A stretch of 64,000 bases of DNA from Triplophysa rosa. Its lineage: Eukaryota > Chordata > Actinopteri > Cypriniformes > Nemacheilidae. The position numbers and the translations under genes were made by a program. The stretch spans positions 17,058,390-17,122,389 of the forward strand of contig NC_079906.1 of the NCBI RefSeq assembly GCF_024868665.1, written 5' to 3'. Within the stretch, counting starts at the first letter, position 1, and each line of letters opens with the position of its first letter. Of this stretch, positions 26,001-35,134 are shown piece by piece. Under the pieces are notes generated by a model. It did no database searches, had not been told where the DNA came from, and was given only the letters and a program-made list of their open reading frames with translations.

Positions 26001-29000
26001 TCAGACATATAAACCCGAGTCCTAAATACGCACACAGACCACAGTGTGTGCCATTAAAATCATATTAATTATCTTTAATAAAAAAAAATTATTTAGAAAA
26101 CAATACAAAAAACCATGAGGCAACAGTAGAAGGGTCAAAATAAAAATATAACCATCAATTCCAAATTTAAAATAAAATTAGTCATTATAATATGCAAAAA
26201 TCGTTCCTAAGAAAATAAAAATAAAAACATTATGACATTATATAAAGCTTAAAGATGTGAATCTTAAAGATAATAAATAACTGCTTTCAAATAGTTGAAT
26301 GCATATATTTTGATTCATATTTAAAAGTGCATCAACAATTCTGACATGGGTTATATAATGTTTATATAAAAGTAATGACAACTGTTTTTTTCAATTAATG
26401 CAATTATCATATAATTATATCCTATTATACATCATACCATATAATTAAAACCCATTATTATGCGTAATAAAGAAAAGGAACAGTTTCGCTGATACGCCTC
26501 AAAGGTTGATTCAAATGCTTTGTGTGCACTAACTTGTTAAACGGCCTCCACTCCTCTTCGGTTGAGTTCTTGATGAGATCAATGATGGGAGTTTTCATTT
26601 TGCCCGTCCGCACAACTCCCGGCAGCCTCTGGAGGGCGTACGAGTAGAAGACACGTGCTTCATTGAGCCTATGAGGAGAACGAGAAATAAGTAAACACCC
26701 CTTTAACTGTGACAACACAATCTGAAACGGCCATCATGTTTCCCGACTCCAAAAGAGTTCAAGGTCCATGTTTACAGAGTTACAGCTTGTTGACTCGAAA
26801 TGTAAGTGTAAGGGTTAAAGGGATATTTCAGAGGCAAAACAAAATTTCCCCATGTTTTACTCTCTGAATATGTCTTTCTTCTTGAAGAATAATGCAGTCG
26901 AAGTTATAATACCTTCGTTATTAAGATATACATCAACGTTAATAGCACTGTCAATATGGACATTTCTCTTAAACAACTTTTGTTAAGACCACGGAGCCGT
27001 GTCGAGCCGTTCTTTGATCGATGGATGCACTTTTTGGAGCTTCAAAAAGTCGACGGCCATTCACTCCCATTCTACTGCTTGGAAGTAAAATGATAAGTGG
27101 TATTATAACTCCGACTGCATTATTCTTCAAGAAGAAAGTCATATTCAGTCAGGATGCCTTGAGGGCGAGTAAAACATGGGGAGATTTTGTTTTGCCTCTG
27201 AAATATCCCTTTAAGGTTAGGATTAGACGCAGAATTATTACATAATAATGGCTCTAAAATGAATAATACAAATTTAATTTATGCTATTTTGTATCTTTTT
27301 TCTAATTTATATTATACATTTTAATACATATATCAATAAAAAATATATAATTAATTAAACTTTAAATTATAATATAAATATACAGTGTATATCATAGAAT
27401 CTTTTCGTTTTTAAGATAAAATATTATAAATTAATCCAATAAAAATGTAATTTGTGTTTTGGAATGTATTTCTATTACACATACATCTCACTTAAAATTC
27501 TCTCTTCTCCACTATCATCCATTTACTTTTATCCTCAGATGAACAGATGGTGGGTGTGGTGTGCTGATGAGATGTCATTTCTGATCATTACCCTCTTCAC
27601 TAACCCTGACAATCAAACAATAAACACTGCTGTGCATTCCTGGGTCTCCAGCACAGGAGGACACACGGTCCCTCATCTATCCAGTCTTCAATCAACCCTC
27701 ACTGGGGAGATACTGGAAGTGAAGAGGGTGTGGCGCTGGAGGTCCCCAGGGTATGTCGGCACGCTTCCGAGAGCACAGGGACCGGTTTGCTCAGGGAGAT
27801 GTGGAGATAGCGTGCGCGTTCGTGAGCGTACGTGTGTGTTTGTGCATGCTACCCAAGATCAATCACGCATTCAGACCTGACGAGACGCCATCTGTTGCTC
27901 TGTAAAGCAGGGAGTGTTTGGCAGGTGAAACGTAGAGAAGGAGCACTATTGTTTCGACGTAGAAGATTAAAATGCCCCTCAGCGCACACACACACACACA
28001 CCGTCAAGGGGAAATGGAAACAACATAAACCAACCATAAATCATTTCTCTTTTGCATCTGTTGTCTAAAGGGCTTCACGCTCATGCCAAGTTATTTTTCT
28101 CGAATAAGCATAACAAAGCAAGAAACGCTCAGATTTATGCCCCTGGTTAGGAACGATTATGACAGCGCAGTGATCTTAAATAATTGCATGTATTAAAATT
28201 CTGTTGTTTCATTAACGCAACCAGATGTTGTGGGATTCTTTCTGCAATTGCTAATGATTATAAAAATGAGAAAATGGGATCATCAAGAAAATGCTAAATG
28301 CTTTATTATGAGAACCTGAGAGTAAGACACTATGGTGTAGAGCAGTGTTTCCCAACCCTGATCCTTGGGGCACACCTTCCAGAATGTTTTAGTTCTCTAC
28401 CTATATGAAATACCTGATTGATGAGTTGAATCAGTTGTTTTATATAGGGAGAGATCTAAAACATTCTGGAAGGTGTGCCCCGAGGACCAGGGTTGGGAAA
28501 CACTGGTGTAGAGGTTAGTTTTCTGGTTGGAAACAAGAAAACATTGCACATGTTCACGCTTAAAAGTGCAATGTGGAGATTTTGGTGGCATCTAGTGGTG
28601 AGGTTGCGAATTGCAACCAACGGCTCACTCCACTCCTCCATTTCGAAGCACTACGGTGGCTGACACAGGACTAAGATGTCGTCACGTTTTCGCTTCTTTG
28701 CCGAAGGAGATAATGTAGTTACGAAATGCGCTCTGTAGAGCAGTTTGTCCGTTTAGGGCTACTGTAGAAACAACATGGTGAATTCCATGACCTGTGTGTC
28801 ATTTTATGTATGTGGATAGAAATAGCTCATTCTAAGGTAATAAAAACATAACGCTTCATTATGTATGGTCTTTATACACCTCTGAAGACATAGTTACGTA
28901 TATTATATTGCATCTCTGTCAATAGATTTTAGAAATTACACACAGCACCTTTAACTTACAAAGCAGTTACCGTGTCATCGGCCTTGGATTCATAAGAAAT

Positions 29001-32000
29001 GACTGAATAAGGTCTGGAGAACTTACACTTTTAGTCTAGAGATGCTTCCAGACGAGTTGTACAAGTAACAGGAAGGAAAATCAGTCACATTAAACCTGGA
29101 CACCAGACTCGTCTCCGTATCCAAAACCCTTCGCACAGCTATATTCTCATACTGCAATAAGTCCAACGTCACCTAAAAAGTCAGCAAAACAGCAAACACA
29201 CCAGCTTTACAAAGCTGAAGAACAAACCTGAACTCATGTGCAATTGGGCACGCAAACAGCCCTGACAGGTCAAACAAACAGAGCAATGTTTCAGTAGCAC
29301 CAAAGAACCTCATTATTTACACTTTTCTGACAATTGCAATTCAAAAATGACTATAAATTAGCATATAAAACTGCAAGGGTGAACAGAATATTATAAGGGA
29401 TATATTGCACTTTTTACTTTACTTTATTTCATGAATACATTTTACATGGTTTTTACCTTTAATACCGAAGTACATAAAAAATCTAGCAATTTCTTTTATT
29501 TAAAAAGATTTTTTTTTTTAAATACCGTACTATACATATTTAATGTACTTAAGTATTAAATGTATTTATGAAATGTAGTGAAGTAAAAAGAAAAAATTAA
29601 GAGACCATTCAAATCATCATTTCTAGATGTATTGTGGTCATTCCAGTCCAGTGTCTGTTGAATGACAAAGTCATTCAACAGACAAAGTCATTCAAATGAC
29701 AAAGTCATCCAACATCAATATGAAAGATTGACAGCATTACATGACACATGAAAATCCAGGTTATCACATAGACAAATCATTTTTGAACTTGTTCTAAATA
29801 CGTACATGTACAAATATTACTGATATATTGCTTGGAAGTGAATTTGAGAACAGTATTTGAGATCTGTAAATAAATATAGAGCATCTTTTCTGTTATTTTG
29901 ACCTGTATCTCCAGTTTTCATTTTCTGCATATTTTTATTTGAAATGTGGGAGAAATATTGTTAGTAGTTCACAGAATGAAACAGAAAAATGACAAATACC
30001 TATAAATAAATTTAGAAAAACTAAAAATAACTTTGAGATTGGTCTCTTATTCTTTTCCGCGGCTGTATAAGCTTTCTAACTTAGTGAAGTAACATGTTTC
30101 CAAAATACTTCAGTACTGTCCACCTCTGTTAAACTGGTAGGAGAAAGCATCTTAACTCTAAACCATTTCTACAATTCAGCTTTGTCTGAACAGAAACCAA
30201 TTACGGAAACACCCTGTTCCATGATTAAAAAAAACAAACAAACATAATAACACCGCCCTACAAAAAAACCCTTACATTTCTATAGACAGGAGAGTTAAAC
30301 AGATTATAGATTGTTACACCTTGATACAAATAATGTTACGGAGTGATCTGGTTTATGTTTTCTTCTGACACCAAATCAGTCTTTATTACAGAGTAAAACT
30401 GCTACAGGTGTTGTTTCAGCGTTGTTAAACAGGCAGTTAGTCTTACCTCTCTTCCCACGTAAGAGTTTTTTTTCTCAAACACAAGAGCCAGATGTTTGAC
30501 ACTGTTGGTCTGAAAGAAGCTGTCTATCTCTGCCTCGCTGTCAAGACAAAACATAATAAAATGATGACCATTTCAGACATTTCCATGTTTGCTTTTTCTA
30601 CAAAATCGTTGACAAATGACACCAAAATGAACTAGTTAGTATGATGCAACTGAATATTACAGTGCATCCATTTCCTTCCCTATTCCGTAGAAGTGTAGGC
30701 ACACAAAAAGCACACATGCTCACTCATCGTAACAAGCAAACAATACTATTTACATTACAAAGCTCACTGTTAGGTCAACAGTGAGATCATTCAGCGCTTT
30801 AACAGCACTTTTACGAATAAAGCTGTGTTTTAAGAAAGAAGGCTTTGTTTTAACCTTGCTGCCTCTAAAGGTGGACAAGCAGGTGGCCACATCTGGTCAC
30901 GCATCTCCAATTTATCGATAATGTGGTGCCGAAGTCCTCTCACATCCCTTGGGAATCCTGCAAATACAAAGTTAAGCCGTCACCTGTCATACACACCTTG
31001 AAGAGACATTTAAGGGGATAACAGTCCTTGGTTAAAATATTTCTGTAGGGCATACTGAGGGGGAACAAAGGACACATTTTTACCTTGGAACTCTCGCCCT
31101 TGGGTCGTATTGCTCGAGTAAGCAGGGAAGAACTGTGAAAGAGAGAGAGAGAGAGGTAAAAGTGCTATCCGAGAACATGCACGCAGCCTCACTGACAGCT
31201 CTTCCTTTTAAATGACTCACAGATGTGGACGCTTCTCACTCTTTCCCTTTACAAGAATGACCACCTTATTTTACAAGAGAAAACTAGACGGACACAAAAC
31301 ACCTAAACTGCGAAACAACCTGAAGTGATGAGTTTCGAGATGTTTTTCTAATGATACATGGGAGCTGAATGGACAAAAGAGCTGACGGACTCAATCACAT
31401 CAGTTAAAACTGAGCTCATATGCATGCCTGAACAATTACCCCTCAATAAGATGAAGTCATCTGTGTGAAAACCTCACTCGCCAAACTTTTGCACTCTGGA
31501 TTAATGCAATAGGCCCATTCATAAATCGTTCAGGAAACCACTTTGTTGCATACAAACATTTGCATAAGAATGGTTTAATGAATTGTGTACACAAAATGTG
31601 TTCTGCTAATTTTTCATGAATGAGGCACAATGAGTTCAGTCCAATCGGAGAGTTACCAGTTTTGAAGACAAAGTGCATACTGAATTAGATGACGTCACCT
31701 GCGATGTACACATTTTTATGTTCAAAACTTAACCCTGAGGAATAAATGTACCCATTTCGCCCATCCCACAGTATTTTTAATGTATTCACTTCTTGAATAT
31801 GGTGGCTCCCGTGTCATCATGAGATAGAAAAGTGACAAAATCTGATGCATACTGAGAAATTTAGGCATGTTATTTTTTGCACAATGAGATTTCGGACATA
31901 CCACTCATTTTGCATACTACAGACCACTTCGGAAAACGTAAACAACGCTGGTCCAGAAGAACTTCCGTTTATGACTTTTATAACGGAATCAAAATGTCAA

Positions 32001-34448
32001 AGTGACATCTTTAAGATTTAATTATACATGTAAGATTGAAAAATTAGCTAAATTAGATTACAATTAAAGCGGAAGGGTGTCTGGACCAGTGTTTACATCT
32101 TGTGAAGGGGTCTGTATAGGATGAAAGTTGGCGATTCTGGACACGGAGTATGTACAAAATTCACACTTTCTGGGTTATTGTCAATAAAAGCATTGCACAA
32201 ACACTATGTTCTTGTTTATCATTTTATGTAATTTGAACAACATTTGTTTACAGATTGCAAATGCACACTACCTTTAGAGAGGGATATCCGGTGATTCCAA
32301 ATCTGATACACACTGGTCTGTTTTTTTCATCGGCACAATCAATCGCAGCCAGATCCACAGCAGGCTTCCATTCTACAGCAACAAAACACAAGACGTAAAA
32401 CCTTTTAAAGTGGAACCAGTGCACAGAAAAGACAACTTTACTGTGAGAAAACCTTTTCTTGCTCATGAAATACAGTTATATGAATTTTACAGAAGGAAAG
32501 TTTTTACCTAGGTTATAAAATTTCACTGCGTTGGGCAAAAGTTTGTCACAATCTGATTGTATGGTGTTTGTGGTTAAAAACAACTAAGTGTATATAGGTC
32601 GAAACTCTGCTACCACCATGTCAAAGAGCATATGGCACAACATAAGCAACAGCAGTGCTAACATCAATAAAGACCTCAAGTTCACTTTTACATCATGCTC
32701 CAATAACCTTTGACAAGGGGGACTTCCAAACGGGGAAAGAATTTGCTGACAAGCAACTATCTGATGTTGTTACCTGAGATCAGGCATCTTCACAACCTTG
32801 AATCTAGAGCAACAGAAACAGGAAAGAAGCTACAAGCATCTTGCTGTGGCTGTTTCAAAACCGAAATGAGTTCAAGAGTCAGGGCTGATGTTGACCTACA
32901 AGAAATCAGCTTTCTAGTTCAAAAATGCTCTCCAGCAGGTCACCATTTAGACTCATAGGGTGAATGTTTACTTAGTAGGTAGCTCACTATGGAGGCTCCC
33001 TACTGTACTGTATGATGTTCATTAGGCAGACAGCTCATTAGGCAGAAAGCGCATTAGATTACAAGATAGCAACAACTTAAAGGGACAGTTCACCCAAAAA
33101 TGAAAATTCTGTCTTCTTCATTTACTCAAGTTGTTCCAAACTTTTATACATTTCTTTGTTCTGATGAACACAGAGAAAGATATTGGAAGAACGCTAGTAA
33201 CCAGACAATTCTCGGCCACCATTGGCTACTATAGTAGGAAAAATTGCTTTATAAATTTCTTGGTTCTGTTGAACACAAAAGATATTTTGAAGAATGTCGT
33301 TAAGAAAACTTTTGACTACCATTGTAATTTTTCCTACCATGGTAGTCAATGGTGGCCAAGAACTGTTTGGTTACACGCGTTCTTCCAAATATCTTTCTCA
33401 GAGTTCATCAGAACAAAGTCAAGGGTTCTTATTTTGGGGTGAACTGTCCCTTTAAGGAGTTAAATGTCAGTTTTTCTTGTCGTTGTTGCGCCATTCTTTG
33501 TAAAGAATTAACACTATTTAAAATATGAATAATCAGATATATAAAATATATAGGTATTATGAAAAATATTATATTAAATTACTGAATTGAAATAATAGGT
33601 TAACTTAAAAGAGTCACTACATAAGCAGCTCACTAACTAAACTGGTTCAGATGGGTTCATTATAAAGGAAGCGCCCTTAGAAAAATTAGCCATTGTTTAT
33701 TATTGTAAAACATATGTTTCTTTGGCAGATTTATAACCATTTGTATTACCATAGTTTTACAACAGATACCATGGGTAAAATGCGTTTATTGTAGTGAGTA
33801 GTAAATGTATTATTATTATAATTGTACTTTTACTAATGTAGTAAAACCATGGTAAATTTTCGTAACCAGGTTGCCTCCCCAGGTAACTACAGGTTCATCA
33901 GGTAACGTCATAGAGCTGTAACTCCAGTGCAATGCTGCCACTTTGTAACTTTAACAAAGATTGTTCTTAAATACACACTGTTTGAAAAACACATCATAAT
34001 TTCTGCAAATTACCACAGTTATCAATTATCCCTACACCTATGCGATTTTAACGGAAACTACTGTTACCATGGCAAAGTCCATCTGTTTTGCATCAGAGCA
34101 GCAGGATACGTCGTCCTCACGATGCATAAATTAAAGTAAAGTTAAGATAACTAACAAACCTTTGATATCCCTGGCAAGGCTTTTCCAGACGGTTGAGAAA
34201 GCGACACAGTGTCCGCACCACGTCGCGTAAAACTCCACCAGCAGAGCCGCGCTGGAGGAAAACAGCACAGAATCCACATTATCCGGAGATAAAACAATAA
34301 TCTGATCCGACGCGCTGTACAGACCGGCGTCTGCAATGACAGGAACAACACACAGAAACGAAATAACAACACATAGGAAAGAGTTTATAGGGTTTAATCG
34401 CGTTTCTGTCGCGTAATAAGACGTGGCACGGCCGCCGCGCCGCGCCAT
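12915..34448 (-). CDS. qsox1: quiescin sulfhydryl oxidase 1, complete, 12 exons
   Basis: QSOX1 is a Golgi/secreted FAD enzyme that makes disulfides in client proteins and passes electrons to oxygen. Coding exons join in phase at 34160-34448, 32272-32372, 31084-31132, 30855-30957, 30447-30537, 29027-29172, 26534-26668, 25892-26021, 21086-21208, 20148-20286, 17474-17650 and 12915-13810, giving 792 residues (human about 747). Visible domains in order: N-terminal hydrophobic signal (about 21-40), thioredoxin domain with CGHC at 78-81, second thioredoxin-like domain without a CXXC, helix-rich region (about 305-390), Erv/ALR sulfhydryl oxidase domain with CRPC at 454-457 and CPNC at 514-517, an acidic linker, and one C-terminal membrane helix (about 757-780). 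All three CXXC motifs needed for electron relay are intact, so it should be active. The exon count equals human QSOX1. All introns are GT-AG. Confidence 0.97.
14889..14935 (-). mobile_element. L2/SINE 3' tail fragment
   Basis: Minus-strand match to the shared tail: CTTTGGATAAAAGCGTCTGC followed by TAAATGCCTAAATGTA. Only the 3' end is recognisable. Confidence 0.65.
15217..15421. mobile_element. MITE with ACAGACCACTT termini
   Basis: Left arm about 15219-15258 (TACAGACCACTTTGCAAGAT...) and right arm about 15385-15421 are diverged inverted copies. The same termini bound the element at 31918-32117. Confidence 0.55.
15433..15745. repeat. AT-rich repeat with internal duplication
   Basis: The strings AAAAATACTGTAAAATAACA and CAGAAATTTTC each occur twice about 100-117 bp apart, showing a tandem duplication inside a repeat of the fish ACTGTAAAA type. 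Confidence 0.6.
16338..16420. repeat. (CA)n microsatellite
   Basis: Long CA tract with a few interruptions (CACGCACAC, CATGCACG), in qsox1 intron 11. The open frames read across it are artefacts. Confidence 0.95.
17041..17089. repeat. (GA)n microsatellite
   Basis: Nearly pure GA tract, about 45 bp, in qsox1 intron 11. Confidence 0.95.
17474..17650 (-). CDS. qsox1: qsox1 exon 11 (Erv CRPC active site)
   Basis: Encodes [20 protein letters not shown] and [23 protein letters not shown] is the flavin-proximal disulfide, and the [10 protein letters not shown] helix contacts FAD in this family. Confidence 0.96.
17799..17949. mobile_element. short inverted-repeat element (TTAACTTCCGG)
   Basis: GTTAACTTCCGGTCTGC near 17801 is mirrored by TGCAGAGATCTACCGGAAGTTAA at the right end. 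The interior is AT-rich. It directly abuts the TTAA-flanked element at 17951. Confidence 0.5.
17951..18196. mobile_element. AGGGATAGTTCAC MITE flanked by TTAA
   Basis: Begins AGGGATAGTTCAC and ends GTGAACTATCACT; the 30-bp arms include AAAAATGAAAAT and its inverse ATTTTCATTTTT. TTAA stands at both sides (17947-17950, 18197-18200). This is the very common cyprinid MITE and lies in qsox1 intron 10. Confidence 0.85.
18462..18510 (+). mobile_element. SINE 3' tail remnant
   Basis: AAAGGATAAAAGTGCTTGCC followed by AAATGCATAAACATTAATAT resembles the SINE/L2 tail found elsewhere in the window. The head is missing. Confidence 0.5.
20148..20286 (-). CDS. qsox1: qsox1 exon 10 (start of Erv/ALR domain)
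   Basis: Encodes [20 protein letters not shown] and LFHVLTVQA, the FAD-binding start of the Erv domain with the conserved GCQGS and RGYPCS motifs. Confidence 0.95.
20287..21085. other. qsox1 intron 9, no feature seen
   Basis: About 800 bp of non-coding DNA. No repeat family or exon signal recognised. Confidence 0.6.
21086..21208 (-). CDS. qsox1: qsox1 exon 9
   Basis: Encodes [19 protein letters not shown] and the following acidic helix. Forty-one whole codons, phase 0 at both ends. Confidence 0.92.
21209..25891. other. qsox1 intron 8 (4.7 kb)
   Basis: The largest qsox1 intron. It alternates AT-rich repeats (21400-22080, 24960-25400) with GC-balanced, non-repetitive islands at about 22130-22560, 23240-23560 and 24540-24960. 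No open frame in the islands carries a recognisable family motif. A CTGACGA motif in a mobile-element-like tail is at 21801, a SINE tail at 24195-24235, and poly(A) at 25363-25378. Confidence 0.6.
24195..24235 (-). mobile_element. SINE/L2 3' tail remnant
   Basis: On the minus strand it reads CTTTGGATAAAGGCATTTGC then CTGATGCATAAA, a degraded copy of the shared tail. Confidence 0.45.
25892..26021 (-). CDS. qsox1: qsox1 exon 8
   Basis: Encodes [20 protein letters not shown] and [11 protein letters not shown], close to the human [11 protein letters not shown] segment of the helix-rich region. Confidence 0.94.
26534..26668 (-). CDS. qsox1: qsox1 exon 7
   Basis: Encodes a less conserved linker ([20 protein letters not shown] ... 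EEEWRPFN) between the second thioredoxin-like domain and the helix-rich region. Phases fit exons 6 and 8. Confidence 0.9.
26819..27210. mobile_element. long-arm foldback MITE flanked by TTAA
   Basis: The left arm begins AGGGATATTTCAGAGGCAAA. The right arm is its inverse, extended by a short insertion, with about 95 bp matched on each side. TTAA is at 26815-26818 and 27211-27214. The roughly 190-bp spacer has no reading frame of note. In qsox1 intron 6. Confidence 0.85.
28343..28505. mobile_element. hAT-type MITE, 163 bp, perfect 8-bp target duplication
   Basis: Termini CAGTGTTTCCCAACCCTG and CAGGGTTGGGAAACACTG are perfect inverted repeats; matching continues well into the element. The direct repeat GTGTAGAG flanks it at 28335-28342 and 28506-28513. 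Intact ends suggest fairly recent insertion. Confidence 0.92.
28564..28950. mobile_element. TTAA-flanked repeat with AAGTGCAATGTG end
   Basis: Flanked by TTAA (28560-28563, 28951-28954), with imperfect inverted ends (AAGTGCAATGTG and CACAGCACCTT). The GGTGGCATCTAGTGGTGAGG block is a string repeated widely in cyprinid genomes. Confidence 0.6.
29027..29172 (-). CDS. qsox1: qsox1 exon 6
   Basis: Encodes [20 protein letters not shown] and later [13 protein letters not shown], matching the second thioredoxin-like domain (the DFPSCYL string is diagnostic). NVT is a possible glycosylation site. Confidence 0.94.
29173..30446. other. qsox1 intron 5, no gene
   Basis: AT-rich. It contains a small tandem, partly palindromic repeat at 29648-29712 based on TGACAAAGTCATTCAA. 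Nothing else recognised. Confidence 0.55.
29648..29712. repeat. short tandem palindromic repeat
   Basis: Three copies of ATGACAAAGTCATYCAA-like units, each with its own dyad (TTGAATGACAAAGTCATTCAA is self-complementary apart from the centre). Confidence 0.7.
30447..30537 (-). CDS. qsox1: qsox1 exon 5
   Basis: Encodes [20 protein letters not shown] and [10 protein letters not shown], the start of the redox-inactive second thioredoxin-like domain. Donor GTAAGA. Confidence 0.93.
30855..30957 (-). CDS. qsox1: qsox1 exon 4
   Basis: Encodes [17 protein letters not shown] and [12 protein letters not shown]; the WPPACPPLE string is a strong QSOX1 signature linking the two thioredoxin-like domains. 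Confidence 0.94.
31084..31132 (-). CDS. qsox1: qsox1 exon 3 (49 bp)
   Basis: Short exon encoding [16 protein letters not shown], the position of the human FFKAF segment. Acceptor TTTCACAG is next to a GA repeat; donor GTAAAA. Phase matches both neighbours. It contains a possible N-glycosylation site (NTT). Confidence 0.9.
31918..32117. mobile_element. MITE with ACAGACCACTTC termini
   Basis: Left arm 31918-31967 (TACAGACCACTTCGGAAAAC...) and right arm 32069-32117 are inverted copies of about 50 bp with several mismatches. In qsox1 intron 2, 150 bp from exon 2. Confidence 0.75.
32272..32372 (-). CDS. qsox1: qsox1 exon 2
   Basis: Encodes [20 protein letters not shown] and then [13 protein letters not shown], which includes the conserved Cys pair and the cis-proline loop of the first thioredoxin domain. 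Ends in phase 0 at GTAGTG. Confidence 0.94.
33081..33451. mobile_element. AGGGACAGTTCACCC MITE flanked by TTAA
   Basis: Begins AGGGACAGTTCACCCAAAAA and ends GGGGTGAACTGTCCCT; TTAA at 33077-33080 and 33452-33455. The interior also holds a second dyad around the ACCATTG/CAATGGT strings. In qsox1 intron 1. Confidence 0.85.
33746..33856. repeat. imperfect inverted repeat (ACCATGGTAA type)
   Basis: TTACCATAGTTTTACAAC is mirrored by GTAGTAAAACCATGGTAAA about 90 bp later, with a further ACCATGG in between. This resembles a common fish inverted-repeat family. Boundaries are uncertain. Confidence 0.45.
34160..34448 (-). CDS. qsox1: qsox1 exon 1 (signal sequence and thioredoxin CGHC)
   Basis: Starts with [20 protein letters not shown], then a hydrophobic segment ending near VIADAG, and the thioredoxin active site FYATWCGHC. 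It is the only in-frame ATG in the exon. Ends in phase 1 at a GTTTGT donor. Confidence 0.94.
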
Positions 34449-34535
34449 CTTTCCTTATTTCAGCTCAAACTAAACTATTAGAAAGTGATAGAAACTTTGC
34501 TGCGCCTGGTCACATGTTAAACTCCCTCCCATTTC

Positions 34536-34576
<41 letters not shown>

Positions 34577-34600
34577 CTCTCATATTGTAGAAATGTCAAT
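34449..34600 (-). promoter_or_regulatory. qsox1: qsox1 proximal promoter with GA/CT tract
   Basis: A 40-bp CT tract (34541-34580; GA in gene direction) lies about 95 bp upstream of the qsox1 ATG, and the flanking leader is CpG-containing. No clear TATA box. The start site cannot be fixed. Confidence 0.45.
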
Positions 34601-35134
34601 GACCAATCAGCAAATGACTAAATCTTCCTATTGTAATGTTTTTTTCTTCTCGCCTTTTTATTCACAGATATGTTCGTCAGTAGGACGTCTTGAAATTTAC
34701 ACGTTTGTAATAAACTTTAGTCTTAAAATACACTATTTTTGAAGCCTTTGCAAAAATTATGGTTTAGTGGTTTATTTTTTTATTATTATTTTTTTTCACT
34801 AATAATATATACTGTACTGTAATCTCTGAGAAATAATACACAATACAAACACAACAGACATCCATTTAATTTATAGTTGTTCATTGTATTTGTATTTTTA
34901 TCCAAATACAAAATTGTAGACAAAGATATGTAAAAACTAAATACCAGATAATACTATATATTTCCCCCTTATGTACGGCCATGTAAATCTGCATTGACAG
35001 CCTGTGGCCCATTCGTTCAAATTCTCCCTTTGCTCAAATATTGACATCGTTCATCTTCGGTTCAAGTTCATGTTTGAACGGTAAACTTCATTTTACATAG
35101 GCAAAATTCCCATTAAGGACATTAAAAACCCACA

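Noticed and set aside
27452..27880. 142-residue plus-strand frame in qsox1 intron 6
   Set aside because: No motif, opposite strand to all genes, no splice partner.
29648..29712. CRISPR-like direct repeats
   Set aside because: Repeats are adjacent without unique spacers and the genome is vertebrate.
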